This document shows positions 34,451 through 42,958 of a stretch of DNA of 64,000 bases, in pieces. Source of the stretch: Lysinibacillus parviboronicapiens (lineage in GTDB: Bacteria; Bacillota; Bacilli; Bacillales_A; Planococcaceae); the NCBI RefSeq assembly GCF_003049575.1, contig NZ_PYWI01000012.1:1-64000 (forward strand), in the 5' to 3' direction. A program made the translations under genes and the position numbers. Positions within the stretch are counted from its first letter, which is position 1. The number at the start of each line of letters is the position of its first letter. Under the pieces are notes generated by a model. That model was not told the origin of the DNA and did no database searches. It saw nothing but the letters and a program-made list of their open reading frames with translations.

Positions 34451-35609
34451 TTTTATGTCTCCCGAATACGAATAAAACAAGTGCAACTGTGAACAATAAC
34501 AGTGCCACCAGTAAAAGGAAGCTATAATCTTTTACGAATTCCAAATAAATGCCGCCTAAAAATGGCCCTGTTAAACTACCAATACTTAAGGCAATTCCAC
34601 AAAGAAGGTTTCCGGTTGGTAGCAGTTCCTTCGGTGTTAAATCAGCCATATATGTAATGCCCAGTGAAAACATCGAACCGACAAGTGTCCCCGCGCAGAA
34701 AAATGCGATAGCCACTGCCATCTGTGAATGTTCTAAAAAACTTGCAATAGCAAATAGAATGGCTCCCCCAAATGATCCTGTCATCAGAACATAGCGCCGT
34801 CCGATTTTATCACCTAGTGCGCCAAGTGGCACTTGCGTTAAAATACCACCAAACGTAAAGACCGATAAAATTATCAGAATCATATCGACTTCAAAACCTT
34901 TACGCAATGCATATACAGGGAATAAGGCGTTCAATGAAGATTCTAAAAATCCATAAACAAATGGCCCTAAAAATGCAATCCATCCAAATAAAATTGCGGA
35001 TTTATAGCGATTCCATCCCCTTGCATTCATGTCACCAGTTAAACGCTCTGGTTTTTCATTGCGTAACAAGAAGACAAATGACCATGCCAATAAACACAGA
35101 ATAGATGACACAATGAATGGTGTAGCTTCTGCAATTTGGATAAGACGTACCATCAATGGTCCAACTGCAAAGCCCATACTAAAGGACAAACCATAAATCG
35201 CCATACCCTTTCCTAGGCTTTTATGATCAGTAGTGCTAGTAATCCACGTTTGGGTCGCATAGTGCAAGGCATGATCCCCTACGCCAATCAGTAAACGTAG
35301 AATAAACCAGAAAGTCACACTTTTCCATAAAGGAAACACAATGAGTGAGACGAAAACAAATGCCCCTCCAATTAAAATAATTGGCTTATAGCCCCATTTT
35401 CGTAAAGGTTGTTCGATAAACGGTGAAATCAATAAAGTTCCTATGTATAGACCTGTCGCATTTAAACCGTTTAATGCGGAGGATACACCATCACGCTCAA
35501 AAATAATCGAAATAAGTGGTAAAAGCATGCCTTGCGAAAAACCTGAAATAGATACAATTAACACTAAAATAGCAAATCTTTTTCTGCTGTAATCTGTGAA
35601 GTACGTCAT
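34428..35609 (-). CDS. MFS transporter, drug-efflux type
   Basis: 393 aa from the ATG at 35609, with GGAGG five to six bases upstream; a longer frame adds 15 unlikely residues. Twelve hydrophobic segments. The loop 2-3 region reads FIEQPLRKWGYKP, and GDKIGRRYVLMTGS in the second half is the MFS signature repeat. Sugar or drug substrate unknown; YfkF/YttB-like drug exporters are the closest memory. The 215-base leader has promoter, mini reading frame and terminator, which suggests induced expression by attenuation. Confidence 0.82.
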   Translation of the reverse strand: MTYFTDYSRKRFAILVLIVSISGFSQGMLLPLISIIFERDGVSSALNGLNATGLYIGTLLISPFIEQPLRKWGYKPIILIGGAFVFVSLIVFPLWKSVTFWFILRLLIGVGDHALHYATQTWITSTTDHKSLGKGMAIYGLSFSMGFAVGPLMVRLIQIAEATPFIVSSILCLLAWSFVFLLRNEKPERLTGDMNARGWNRYKSAILFGWIAFLGPFVYGFLESSLNALFPVYALRKGFEVDMILIILSVFTFGGILTQVPLGALGDKIGRRYVLMTGSFGGAILFAIASFLEHSQMAVAIAFFCAGTLVGSMFSLGITYMADLTPKELLPTGNLLCGIALSIGSLTGPFLGGIYLEFVKDYSFLLLVALLLFTVALVLFVFGRHKNKRPLTV

Positions 35610-35656
35610 TTTTTCCTCCAACATCAATTCATCTTCCACATAACAGCATACCAAAA

Positions 35657-35697
35657 AGCCTTAGCGCTCACCACATGTGATTTTACGCTAAGGCTTA
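35657..35697 (-). terminator. Terminator/attenuator in the MFS leader
   Basis: AAGCCTTAGCG (about 35657-35667) pairs perfectly with CGCTAAGGCTT (35686-35696). On the minus strand the stem ends AAGGCTTTTTGG, a T-run, 48 bases before the MFS start codon and downstream of the promoter at 35831-35858. Confidence 0.7.
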
Positions 35698-35715
35698 ACT
35701 AACACTTATCTCCAT

Positions 35716-35751
35716 TCAACTTGTATAAACACGAATTTCGGTTCTTTTCAC
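35716..35751 (-). CDS. Possible leader peptide of the MFS gene
   Basis: GTG-started 11-codon frame, MKRTEIRVYTS, between the promoter and the leader terminator. A strong AAAGGAGGG lies about 25 bases upstream, too far for a normal start, and a small hairpin AACTC/GAGTT surrounds it. Translation is therefore doubtful; the arrangement resembles ribosome-mediated attenuation upstream of resistance genes. Confidence 0.25.
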   Translation of the reverse strand: MKRTEIRVYTS

Positions 35752-35830
35752 ATCACCGATTACTTGTTTAAACTCCCTCCTTTTCGAGTTAGAGTTCACC
35801 GTTTTCTTTAATCAGCCCCTTTACTATTTC

Positions 35831-35858
35831 TTAATACAAATTTAACACAGCATCTCAA
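35831..35858 (-). promoter_or_regulatory. Candidate promoter of the MFS gene
   Basis: -35 TTGAGA (35853-35858), 16-bp spacer, -10 TATTAA (35831-35836) on the minus strand. Transcription would begin near 35824, giving a leader of about 215 bases. The rest of 35859-35978 is AT-rich and shared with the divergent small gene at 35979. Confidence 0.5.
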
Positions 35859-35978
35859 TATTGTAAATATTCTGTTTAATTATTTTTCAAAATAATTACT
35901 AAGTCCTAGGTGCCCGCCTAAGCATTGAAATTTAGCATAAAATCGGCTACTATGGAATGGATGAAATGAGGTGTATGC

Positions 35979-36164
35979 ATGTCAAAGCCAATCACTGATA
36001 AAGAACAACAAGTGACCTATTTAAAAGAACGTCTTGAAATTTTCTTAGAAGTTTTAGATGCCATCGATCCTGAAACAACTGAGTTAGAGGATATTGATCG
36101 TTTAATTCAAATGATGGATGATTTAGAAGACAAAATGGAGCAATTCAACGCTCGTGAAAAATAA
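35979..36164 (+). CDS. SE1561 family small protein
   Basis: 61 aa, acidic and fully helical: VTYLKERLEIFLEVLDAIDP then LEDIDRLIQMMDDLEDKM. Matches the SE1561 family of Firmicutes small proteins; function unknown. The two amphipathic halves suggest a helical hairpin or dimer. Ribosome site GAGGTG upstream of the ATG. It shares a bidirectional terminator with the convergent ywqG-like gene. Confidence 0.8.
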   Translation: MSKPITDKEQQVTYLKERLEIFLEVLDAIDPETTELEDIDRLIQMMDDLEDKMEQFNAREK

Positions 36165-36169
36165 TGCTA

Positions 36170-36202
36170 AAAAGCAAGCGGGTGTTATAGCCCGCTTGCT
36201 TT
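36170..36202. terminator. Bidirectional terminator
   Basis: AAGCAAGCGGG (36172-36182) pairs perfectly with CCCGCTTGCTT (36191-36201) between convergent genes. Confidence 0.85.
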
Positions 36203-36203
36203 G

Positions 36204-37001
36204 TTAATGGCAGTCCCAGTTGTAGAGAACATTGCTAAAATCTTTTCGTTTCAGCTCATCTTCTGTAATAAAAAAGTTACCTACACCGACATCTCCCCAC
36301 ATAATGTGGTCTCCTTCACTATCCACCTGTAATAGTAAAATCAAAGAATCTGTATAATCCCCATATGCTCTTGGGTCTTCTTGTGTGAAAAATGGATACC
36401 CTCCGATTTTATGACCTGTACTATCCAACGTTTCATAAAACTCGTCTTCTACATCATCATTGTCTTCTATATCATTTACTATCGTTGCATACTGCGTATT
36501 GCTTCGGAAATCATTTGCAGATAATGGCTCATAGCCTGTTTCAAAAGACAAAGCCATTTCTTTTTCCACTGGGAAATACATGTCCTCTTTGTTCAAATCG
36601 ACAAATGAGAAGTCTTGTATAAGTTGTGACTCCTCTTCCACAATTTGTTCGTGGAAGATGACACGAAAACCTTGTTGATTTTGGCCATTATCAAAATCCA
36701 TTCCTAAAACATCATCATGTGCATCGATATAAAATTGTAAAATACCCTCTGTCGGAAAGTTTGGTACATGTTTCGGTACATCTGCGAAATTAATTTGCGC
36801 TAACAATTTTAACGGTTGCCCTTCAGCATTTTTCGGATATGCCATTGTCAGCGGGAAATAAGGCTCCCCTTCAAATTTACTTTCAAAGAAAGATGTTTTC
36901 CGTTGTTCCGTTTCTATATTTATAAATGGTTGAATCGTTTCTTCGATTACTTCTCTAAATTTTTCAAATGCTACAGGTAATTCAAGTTTCTTTACAGACA
37001 T
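36204..37001 (-). CDS. YwqG family protein (DUF1963)
   Basis: 265 aa. Typical DUF1963 pattern: FGGEPYFP-like FEGEPYFPLTMAYP in the N-terminal quarter, LLAQINFADVP, GILQFYID, and the C-terminal LLLQVDSEGDHIMWGDVGVGNFFI. Function unknown; the family often occurs with toxin-immunity or stress genes and B. subtilis YwqG lies near the yeeF/ywqJ toxin region. No toxin partner is seen here. Single-gene unit. Confidence 0.85.
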   Translation of the reverse strand: MSVKKLELPVAFEKFREVIEETIQPFINIETEQRKTSFFESKFEGEPYFPLTMAYPKNAEGQPLKLLAQINFADVPKHVPNFPTEGILQFYIDAHDDVLGMDFDNGQNQQGFRVIFHEQIVEEESQLIQDFSFVDLNKEDMYFPVEKEMALSFETGYEPLSANDFRSNTQYATIVNDIEDNDDVEDEFYETLDSTGHKIGGYPFFTQEDPRAYGDYTDSLILLLQVDSEGDHIMWGDVGVGNFFITEDELKRKDFSNVLYNWDCH

Positions 37002-37183
37002 ACACGTACCCCCTAAAGTAGATTTAATACCATTTTAGAACAAACGTTCTTTTTCAGCAAGTATCTTTTCTATGAATCCTGCTTATTTCCTAGTACTATT
37101 AGAAGTACTCTTTTTTTCATTAGTTTAAAAGAGTATAATGTAATGTGGAAATAATCAATTTTTTCTATGGGGGGCAATACCAA

Positions 37184-38722
37184 ATGAATCTACAAACTTT
37201 GGAGAAAAGTCTTTATGATTTAATTACAGAAACGTCTACGAACTTACCTAAAGACGTGCGTCGTGCTATTAAAAAGGCCAAAGAAGCCGAAAATGCTGGC
37301 ACACGCGCAGCAATGAGTTTAGACACAATTTCAAATAATATTATTATGGCAGAAGATAATGTATCACCAATCTGTCAAGATACTGGGCTACCAACATTCA
37401 AAATTTACACGCCTGTTGGGGTAAACCAATTAGAAATTAAAGAAGCCATTAAAAAAGCTATTAATGACACAACTGCTGACGCTAAATTACGTCCAAATGC
37501 TGTTGATTCATTAACTGGTGCAAACAGTGGTAATAATCTGGGTGATGGTCTACCTGTTATGAAGTTCGAACAGTGGGAAAAAGACTATATTACAATTAAA
37601 TTAATTCTTAAAGGTGGCGGCTGTGAAAATAAAAACATTCAGTACAGCTTACCATGTGAGATTGATGGCTTAGGCCGTGCTGGTCGCGACTTAGATGGAA
37701 TCCGCAAATGTATCCTTCACTCTGTATACCAAGCACAAGGCCAAGGTTGCTCAGCAGGATTCATCGGTGTTGGAATCGGTGGTGACCGTTCTTCAGGATA
37801 TGATCTTGCAAAAGAACAATTGTTCCGTCATGTAGAAGATACAAACCCAAATCCAGATCTTGCAAAACTAGAAGAGTATGTAGTAAAAACTGCAAATACA
37901 TTCGGTATCGGTACAATGGGCTTCGGCGGTGAAGCAACATTACTAGGCTGTAAAATCGGCGTTATGCACCGTATCCCTGCTTCTTTCTACGTATCAGTAG
38001 CGTATAACTGTTGGGCATACCGTCGTATGGCAATCGACATTAATCCTGAAACAGCTGAAATCATTAACTGGCACTACCAAGATGGTGAAAAAATTACATT
38101 TAAAGAAAATGAAGTTGCTGCAACAACAGAAGAAACTTCAACAGATGTAATTGAACTAACTGCTCCTATTACTGAAGAACAAATTCGTGCATTAAAAGTG
38201 GGTGACGTTGTTTCTATTACCGGTCGCATGTATACTGGCCGTGACGCAATTCACCATCACTTAATGAGTCATGATGCACCAGTTGATCTAAACGGACAAG
38301 TTATTTATCACTGTGGCCCAGTAATGGCAAAAGACGGAGAAGGCAACTGGACAGTTAAGGCTGCTGGTCCAACTACTTCTATCCGTGAGGAGCCATACCA
38401 AGGAGATATCATGAAAAAATTTGGTATCCGTGCTGTCATTGGTAAAGGCGGTATGGGACCAAAAACATTAAAAGCTCTTGGCGAACACGGTGGCGTTTAC
38501 TTAAATGCAATCGGTGGTGCTGCTCAGTACTACGCAGACTGCATTAAAGGTGTAGATGGCGTTGACTTAATGGAATTTGGTATTCCAGAAGCTATGTGGC
38601 ACTTAAATGTTGAAGGCTTCACAGCAGTTGTGACAATGGATTCTCACGGCAACTCTTTACATGCTGATGTGGACAAATCTTCTTTAGAAAAACTAGCGCT
38701 TCACGCTGAACGTATTTTCTAA
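37184..38722 (+). CDS. Class I fumarate hydratase (Fe-S, fused alpha/beta)
   Basis: 512 aa from the ATG at 37184; a GTG 39 bases earlier would add a non-conserved extension. Residues 1-280 are the alpha part, with likely Fe-S cysteines in SPICQDTGLP and in the later GGCENKN and TLLGCKIG, and the C-terminal part is the beta domain with TGRDAIHHHLM and AGPTTSIREEPY, then GKGGMGPKTL. It hydrates fumarate to malate in the TCA cycle. B. subtilis relies on class II CitG, so this oxygen-sensitive type is a difference. GGGGGG lies upstream. Confidence 0.9.
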   Translation: MNLQTLEKSLYDLITETSTNLPKDVRRAIKKAKEAENAGTRAAMSLDTISNNIIMAEDNVSPICQDTGLPTFKIYTPVGVNQLEIKEAIKKAINDTTADAKLRPNAVDSLTGANSGNNLGDGLPVMKFEQWEKDYITIKLILKGGGCENKNIQYSLPCEIDGLGRAGRDLDGIRKCILHSVYQAQGQGCSAGFIGVGIGGDRSSGYDLAKEQLFRHVEDTNPNPDLAKLEEYVVKTANTFGIGTMGFGGEATLLGCKIGVMHRIPASFYVSVAYNCWAYRRMAIDINPETAEIINWHYQDGEKITFKENEVAATTEETSTDVIELTAPITEEQIRALKVGDVVSITGRMYTGRDAIHHHLMSHDAPVDLNGQVIYHCGPVMAKDGEGNWTVKAAGPTTSIREEPYQGDIMKKFGIRAVIGKGGMGPKTLKALGEHGGVYLNAIGGAAQYYADCIKGVDGVDLMEFGIPEAMWHLNVEGFTAVVTMDSHGNSLHADVDKSSLEKLALHAERIF

Positions 38723-38795
38723 CTTTTAAATAAGCGATACTTTTTTATTCTTTTTTTCACAAATAGCTAATTGCTATTTATACACAAAATTTATA

Positions 38796-38833
38796 GGCAC
38801 AGAATATTCCTAGTGAATACTCTGTGCCTTTTT
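38796..38833 (+). terminator. Terminator of the fumarase gene
   Basis: GGCACAGAATATTC (38796-38809) pairs with GAATACTCTGTGCC (38815-38828, one mismatch), followed by TTTTT. Confidence 0.85.
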
Positions 38834-39103
38834 CTATGCTGGACAAATTACAAAGATGGCTTTTCTATTTAATGAAAAAGCTGTTAGAAAAACAATGAGT
38901 AAATTACCTAACGATAATGTATGGATTGAGACGGAGAAATGCCCTCTAAGTTTAAGGCTGACTCCGGATGGCACCGTCGCAAAGCCTCAGCTGGAACAGA
39001 AAGCATCTCTATAGTTGTGGTAATGAATTAAATAAATGAATGTTTCATCACCAGCTTTTACAATACTTTCGAACTTCTTACTTTCTTTTTCCAATTCCCT
39101 TTG

Positions 39104-39118
39104 TTATAATAATTCTAA
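39104..39118. promoter_or_regulatory. PerR box upstream of the metal P-type ATPase
   Basis: TTATAATAATTCTAA matches the PerR consensus TTATAATNATTATAA at 14 of 15 positions, 104 bases before the start codon. The site supports PerR control of the ATPase, as known for B. subtilis pfeT/zosA. Confidence 0.7.
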
Positions 39119-39221
39119 ATTAAATAAAAGAAATTTAAATTGAATTCTGACCATAAACAAGCATGTTATCTTTGTTTAATAAGGTTTTTGATATTGATTT
39201 TCATTATCAGGAGGGATAAAG

Positions 39222-41126
39222 ATGGAATATACTAATCGAGAAAATATTACTCTAATTGAGAAAACAAAAGAACATGCTGAACTAATTGCTGCTATCGTAG
39301 CTGGATTATTCATTTTACTTGCATGGCGTTTAGATACGAACAACCAAACAACCGCTTCTGTTCTTTTATATATTATTGCATTTGCTGTTGGGGGTTTTGC
39401 AAAAGCAAAAGAAGGCATTGAAGAAACGCTCGCAGAGAAAAAGTTGAATGTTGAACTACTTATGGTGTTAGCGGCAATCGGCTCAGCAGCAATTGGATAC
39501 TGGACAGAAGGAGCAATACTGATTTTTATCTTTGCTGTAAGTGGCGCATTAGAAACATATGCCATGAATAAAAGTCACCGTGAAATCTCTGCACTGATGA
39601 ATTTGCAACCTGAGGAAGCTTGGCTAGTACGTGGTGGCTTTGAACCAATGAAAGTTGCTGTAACTACATTAACGATCGGTGACCATCTCCTTATTAAACC
39701 TGGCGAACGTGTACCAGCAGATGGTGTGATTTTCAAAGGGCAGTCTTCTATAGATGAGTCTGCTATTAGCGGTGAGCCTCTCCCAGTTGCTAAACGTGAA
39801 GGCGATGAGGTATTTGCAGGAACAGTCAACTTAAACGGTGCCATTACAATGGAAATGACAAAGCCAAATTCTGAAACATTGTTCCAAAAAATTATTAGCC
39901 TTGTACAAAGTGCACAAAGTGAAAAATCACCTTCTCAGCAATTCATTGAAAAGTTTGAAGGTACTTATGTAAAATTCGTCTTACTGACTGTTGCACTTAT
40001 GATGTTTGTTCCGCACTTTTTACTCGCTTGGGACTGGACAACAACATTTTACCGAGCAATGGTTCTCTTAGTAGTCGCCTCTCCTTGTGCACTTGTCGCA
40101 TCAATAATGCCAGCAACACTAGCGACTATTTCAAATGGTGCAAAAAATGGTGTGCTATTTAAAGGTGGTTTACATTTAGAGCATTTAAGTGTTTTACGTG
40201 CATTAGCAGTTGATAAAACCGGTACTTTAACACAAGGAAAACCAGTCGTAACAGATTTCATCGTTCGTGAAGGATTGGATAGAAATACGACAATGAGCAT
40301 CCTTGCGAGTATCGAAGCACAGTCGAATCACCCATTAGCACAAGCAATCACTTCATATGCAAAAGCACAAGGTATTACGCATTATGCACAGACCACTATT
40401 GAAGACATTCCTGGTTGGGGAATAAAGGGCTTTGTCAATGACACGGAATATTTAGTGGGCAAACCAGATTTTGTAGGCATAGAAGAAGCCCACGCATTTG
40501 CAAATGGTGCTGCCGCGTTACTCGCCGCAGAGGGAAAAACAGTTATTTTCATCCGCGACAGCGAAGGCATCGTTGCACTCACAGCTTTAAAGGATACTGT
40601 TCGTAATGAAGCTAAAAAAGCCGTTACATTGCTAAAAGAGTTAGGCATTAATGTAGTGATGCTCACAGGAGACAATGAAAAAACAGCGAAGGTCATTGCG
40701 AAAGAAGCCGGTGTGAATGATTATGTAGCAGAATGTCTCCCTGAAACAAAAGTTACTGAAATGAAAAATCTTCTTCGTCAACATAAATATGTGGGCATGG
40801 TTGGAGATGGTATTAATGATGCACCAGCATTAGCCACTGCGACTACTGGCATCGCAATGGGAGAAGGTACAGATGTCGCTTTAGAAACTGCTGATGTAGT
40901 TTTAATGAAAAATAACTTATCTAAAATTGCCTACGCTGTTCGCCTATCGCGTAAAATGCAACGTATTGTAAAACAAAATATCATTTTCTCTATCGGTATC
41001 ATTATCCTGTTAATAGCCTCAAACTTTTTACAAGTTGTTGATTTACCACTAGGTGTGATTGGACATGAAGGTAGTACAATTCTTGTTATATTAAATGGCT
41101 TACGTATGCTCAATAAAAATGTGTAA
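39222..41126 (+). CDS. Metal-exporting P1B-type ATPase (PfeT/ZosA-like)
   Basis: 634 aa. No N-terminal metal-binding domain. Phosphorylation site DKTGTLTQG with Asp331; TGES-type ISGEPLP; metal-site motif SPCALVAS in membrane helix; nucleotide-binding SNHPLAQAI; hinge GDGINDAPALA. Membrane helices lie at about 18-110, 245-300 and 590-630. Length and lack of a metal domain match B. subtilis PfeT (YkvW/ZosA), an Fe(II) exporter under PerR. The metal here is inferred from that and from the PerR box; CadA-like zinc/cadmium export remains possible. CAGGAGGG precedes the ATG. Confidence 0.88.
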   Translation: MEYTNRENITLIEKTKEHAELIAAIVAGLFILLAWRLDTNNQTTASVLLYIIAFAVGGFAKAKEGIEETLAEKKLNVELLMVLAAIGSAAIGYWTEGAILIFIFAVSGALETYAMNKSHREISALMNLQPEEAWLVRGGFEPMKVAVTTLTIGDHLLIKPGERVPADGVIFKGQSSIDESAISGEPLPVAKREGDEVFAGTVNLNGAITMEMTKPNSETLFQKIISLVQSAQSEKSPSQQFIEKFEGTYVKFVLLTVALMMFVPHFLLAWDWTTTFYRAMVLLVVASPCALVASIMPATLATISNGAKNGVLFKGGLHLEHLSVLRALAVDKTGTLTQGKPVVTDFIVREGLDRNTTMSILASIEAQSNHPLAQAITSYAKAQGITHYAQTTIEDIPGWGIKGFVNDTEYLVGKPDFVGIEEAHAFANGAAALLAAEGKTVIFIRDSEGIVALTALKDTVRNEAKKAVTLLKELGINVVMLTGDNEKTAKVIAKEAGVNDYVAECLPETKVTEMKNLLRQHKYVGMVGDGINDAPALATATTGIAMGEGTDVALETADVVLMKNNLSKIAYAVRLSRKMQRIVKQNIIFSIGIIILLIASNFLQVVDLPLGVIGHEGSTILVILNGLRMLNKNV

Positions 41127-41170
41127 TCGGAGCGTTTCCTGAACTCTAGTAATAGTATTCCTTTTACAAA

Positions 41171-41211
41171 AAACAGCCTCACATCACAGAACTGTGATAG
41201 TGAGGCTGTTA
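41171..41211. terminator. Bidirectional terminator after the P-type ATPase gene
   Basis: AACAGCCTCAC (41172-41182) pairs with GTGAGGCTGTT (41200-41210); the stem continues ATCACAG/CTGTGAT inside. It separates two convergent genes. Confidence 0.85.
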
Positions 41212-41233
41212 ATATTTTTTGCCATGTACGTTA

Positions 41234-42148
41234 CTAATCATGTTGTTTTTGCAATGCTCTTTTTTGCATTGAGGCATTTAAAACACCACCGAAAATCAAA
41301 ATCATACCAGTAAAATACAACCAAAGCATTAAAATAATGACACCGCCAATACTACCGTATGTAGCAGAATAATTTCCAAAATTACTAATATAAAAAGAAA
41401 AACCGTATGTTAATGCCAACCAGGCAAGTGTAGAGAACAAGGCCCCCGGCCACACGCCCATTATTTTCAAGCGCGGACTTGTATTCGGCACAAACCAGTA
41501 AATCCCCATTAATACCACAAAGATGAGTAATGGTGGCATGAACAAGCGTATATTATGCCAAAGTGATTGAAATTCTTCTTCTATTCCAACTATCGAAAAC
41601 AGAAAATGACCGATTTGTTGTCCAAAAACCGGTAATAGAAGGGCAACAACTATGACGATTACAAAGGCAATTGTAAAGACAAGCGATAACCCTCGCTCTA
41701 AGATGCCTACCCTACCTTCCGTATCATAGGCTTTATTTAAAGCCCTGATCAATGCATTAATTCCCTTCGAGGCAGACCATATTGTACCAAGAACACCAAT
41801 GGATAATAAACTGCTATTGCGATTTGTTAATACCTCATTTAATGTACTTTCAATTAAATTGTATACTTCATCTGGCACTATATTCACTAAAAAAGAATAG
41901 ACTTGCGTCGTTTCTAAATTTAGATATGGTAACAGTGTAACGAGGAAAATAAGTAGTGGGAAGAATGATAGTAAAAAGAAATAAGCGAGTTGTGCGGCAA
42001 GGGCCGATATTTCCACGCGTTGTATACGTAAGAGTAAATCTTGTACAAAGCCCTTTGACGTCATGATATCTACAGAATCAACATTTGGAGAGACAAACGA
42101 TTTCACAAAACCAAATGCTGTATTCGCTGATACTTTTTTCTTTTCCAT
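41234..42148 (-). CDS. YihY/BrkB family membrane protein (YfkH-like)
   Basis: 304 aa with six predicted membrane helices. Typical family features: ALAAQLAYFFLLSFFPLLIF, NRNSSLLSIGVLGTIWSASK with the later LNKAYDTEGRVGI, and GGVIILMLWLYFTG near the end. Often misnamed RNase BN; it is probably a membrane transporter or channel, function unknown. B. subtilis yfkH is near yfkK, and the yfkK homologue lies just across at 42677. It forms an operon with the upstream 108-aa gene (23-base gap). Confidence 0.87.
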   Translation of the reverse strand: MEKKKVSANTAFGFVKSFVSPNVDSVDIMTSKGFVQDLLLRIQRVEISALAAQLAYFFLLSFFPLLIFLVTLLPYLNLETTQVYSFLVNIVPDEVYNLIESTLNEVLTNRNSSLLSIGVLGTIWSASKGINALIRALNKAYDTEGRVGILERGLSLVFTIAFVIVIVVALLLPVFGQQIGHFLFSIVGIEEEFQSLWHNIRLFMPPLLIFVVLMGIYWFVPNTSPRLKIMGVWPGALFSTLAWLALTYGFSFYISNFGNYSATYGSIGGVIILMLWLYFTGMILIFGGVLNASMQKRALQKQHD

Positions 42149-42171
42149 GCAAATCCCTCCTTAACTACAAC

Positions 42172-42498
42172 TTATTCTTTATTTGGTGAAGAGAAGGCAG
42201 ATTTTGTATCACTAATCATACCCTGAATAGTGGAAGGTAATTCTTTAAATTCATCAACTTTTTCTGCTACCATGTTGACGTTTTCTGTAACACTTTCACA
42301 GAGCACTTGAGCAGCTAACACTTTTTCCTCAATTAAATCCTGTAATTCGCCACGATTCGTAGCGTAATACGATACTGCTGCAGTCACCTTTTTTGTAGTA
42401 GCTACTGTTTTTTCACGTGTTGCGCGATCAAACATGCTTAGTGCTGCACCGACTGTGGCACCGATAACGATAGATGCTAATAATTTACTTTGTCCCAT
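42172..42498 (-). CDS. YtxH-like small membrane-associated protein
   Basis: 108 aa. An N-terminal glycine/alanine-rich hydrophobic segment (LLASIVIGATVGAALSMF) typical of YtxH-like proteins is followed by long amphipathic helices. Function unknown; family members are general-stress linked in some Bacilli. Start ATG with GGGGG-containing leader. Assignment by N-terminal motif and helical character only. Confidence 0.6.
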   Translation of the reverse strand: MGQSKLLASIVIGATVGAALSMFDRATREKTVATTKKVTAAVSYYATNRGELQDLIEEKVLAAQVLCESVTENVNMVAEKVDEFKELPSTIQGMISDTKSAFSSPNKE

Positions 42499-42676
42499 AT
42501 TAATAACCCCCTACTTGTGTACATGTATTCCCTTATAAATGACAAATAAACAACTTGCTACCTTTATTCTACCCAACAACAACATATTTTTAAAGCAATG
42601 CCCAAATACAGTGTTGACAATTTTTTTATTCAATGAAATGATATTTGCGAGGACTACGAAAGGTAGGTTTAAATGA

Positions 42677-42898
42677 ATGGATTTATCAATAGCATCAAAA
42701 GAAAACGTTATTTATATGGTTGATCAAATGAAAGATAAACTTCGCATGGTAAATGTCGATGCGATGAAATCAGAGAATTTCGATGAAGCAAATTATGAAG
42801 ATTTAGTCTATCTCTACGAAATGGTTATGAAACGTGACACATTTAGCCCAAGTGAAATGCAAGCAATTGTTGCAGAACTAGGCTCATTACGTAAATAA
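42677..42898 (+). CDS. yfkK: YfkK family protein (UPF0435, DUF1128)
   Basis: 73 aa, like B. subtilis YfkK (71 aa). Helical, with [20 protein letters not shown] as the family core and [14 protein letters not shown] at the end. Function unknown. Divergent from the ytxH-like/yfkH pair. An ATG four bases upstream is out of frame; AAGGTAGG is the ribosome site. Confidence 0.88.
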   Translation: MDLSIASKENVIYMVDQMKDKLRMVNVDAMKSENFDEANYEDLVYLYEMVMKRDTFSPSEMQAIVAELGSLRK

Positions 42899-42905
42899 TT
42901 TAGAA

Positions 42906-42951
42906 AAAAGCTATTAGTTATGAGCGCAAAGCGTTTCACTAATAGCTTTTC
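42906..42951. terminator. Bidirectional terminator between yfkK and motB
   Basis: AAAGCTATTAGT (42907-42918) pairs perfectly with ACTAATAGCTTT (42938-42949), T-run on the right and A-run on the left. Confidence 0.8.
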
Positions 42952-42958
42952 TTATTAC

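Larger units (their letters stand above)
38723..39221 (+). promoter_or_regulatory. Region between fumarase and P-type ATPase genes, with terminator and PerR box
   Basis: 38796-38833 holds a terminator (GGCACAGAATATTC with GAATACTCTGTGCC, then TTTTT). About 38925-39015 is a GC-richer patch with GGCTGACTCC, CGTCGC and GGAACAGAAAGCATC that faintly resembles the REP-like core in the 28786-29090 element. 39104-39118 is a PerR box. No gene is supported. Confidence 0.6.

Noticed and set aside
38836-38898. 20-aa amphipathic peptide, MLDKLQRWLFYLMKKLLEKQ
   Set aside because: Resembles a phenol-soluble-modulin-like helix but has no ribosome site and starts just after the fumarase terminator.
38925-39015. 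REP-like repeat or metal riboswitch before the P-type ATPase
   Set aside because: The resemblance to the core of the 28786-29090 element is weak and no known metal riboswitch consensus could be traced.
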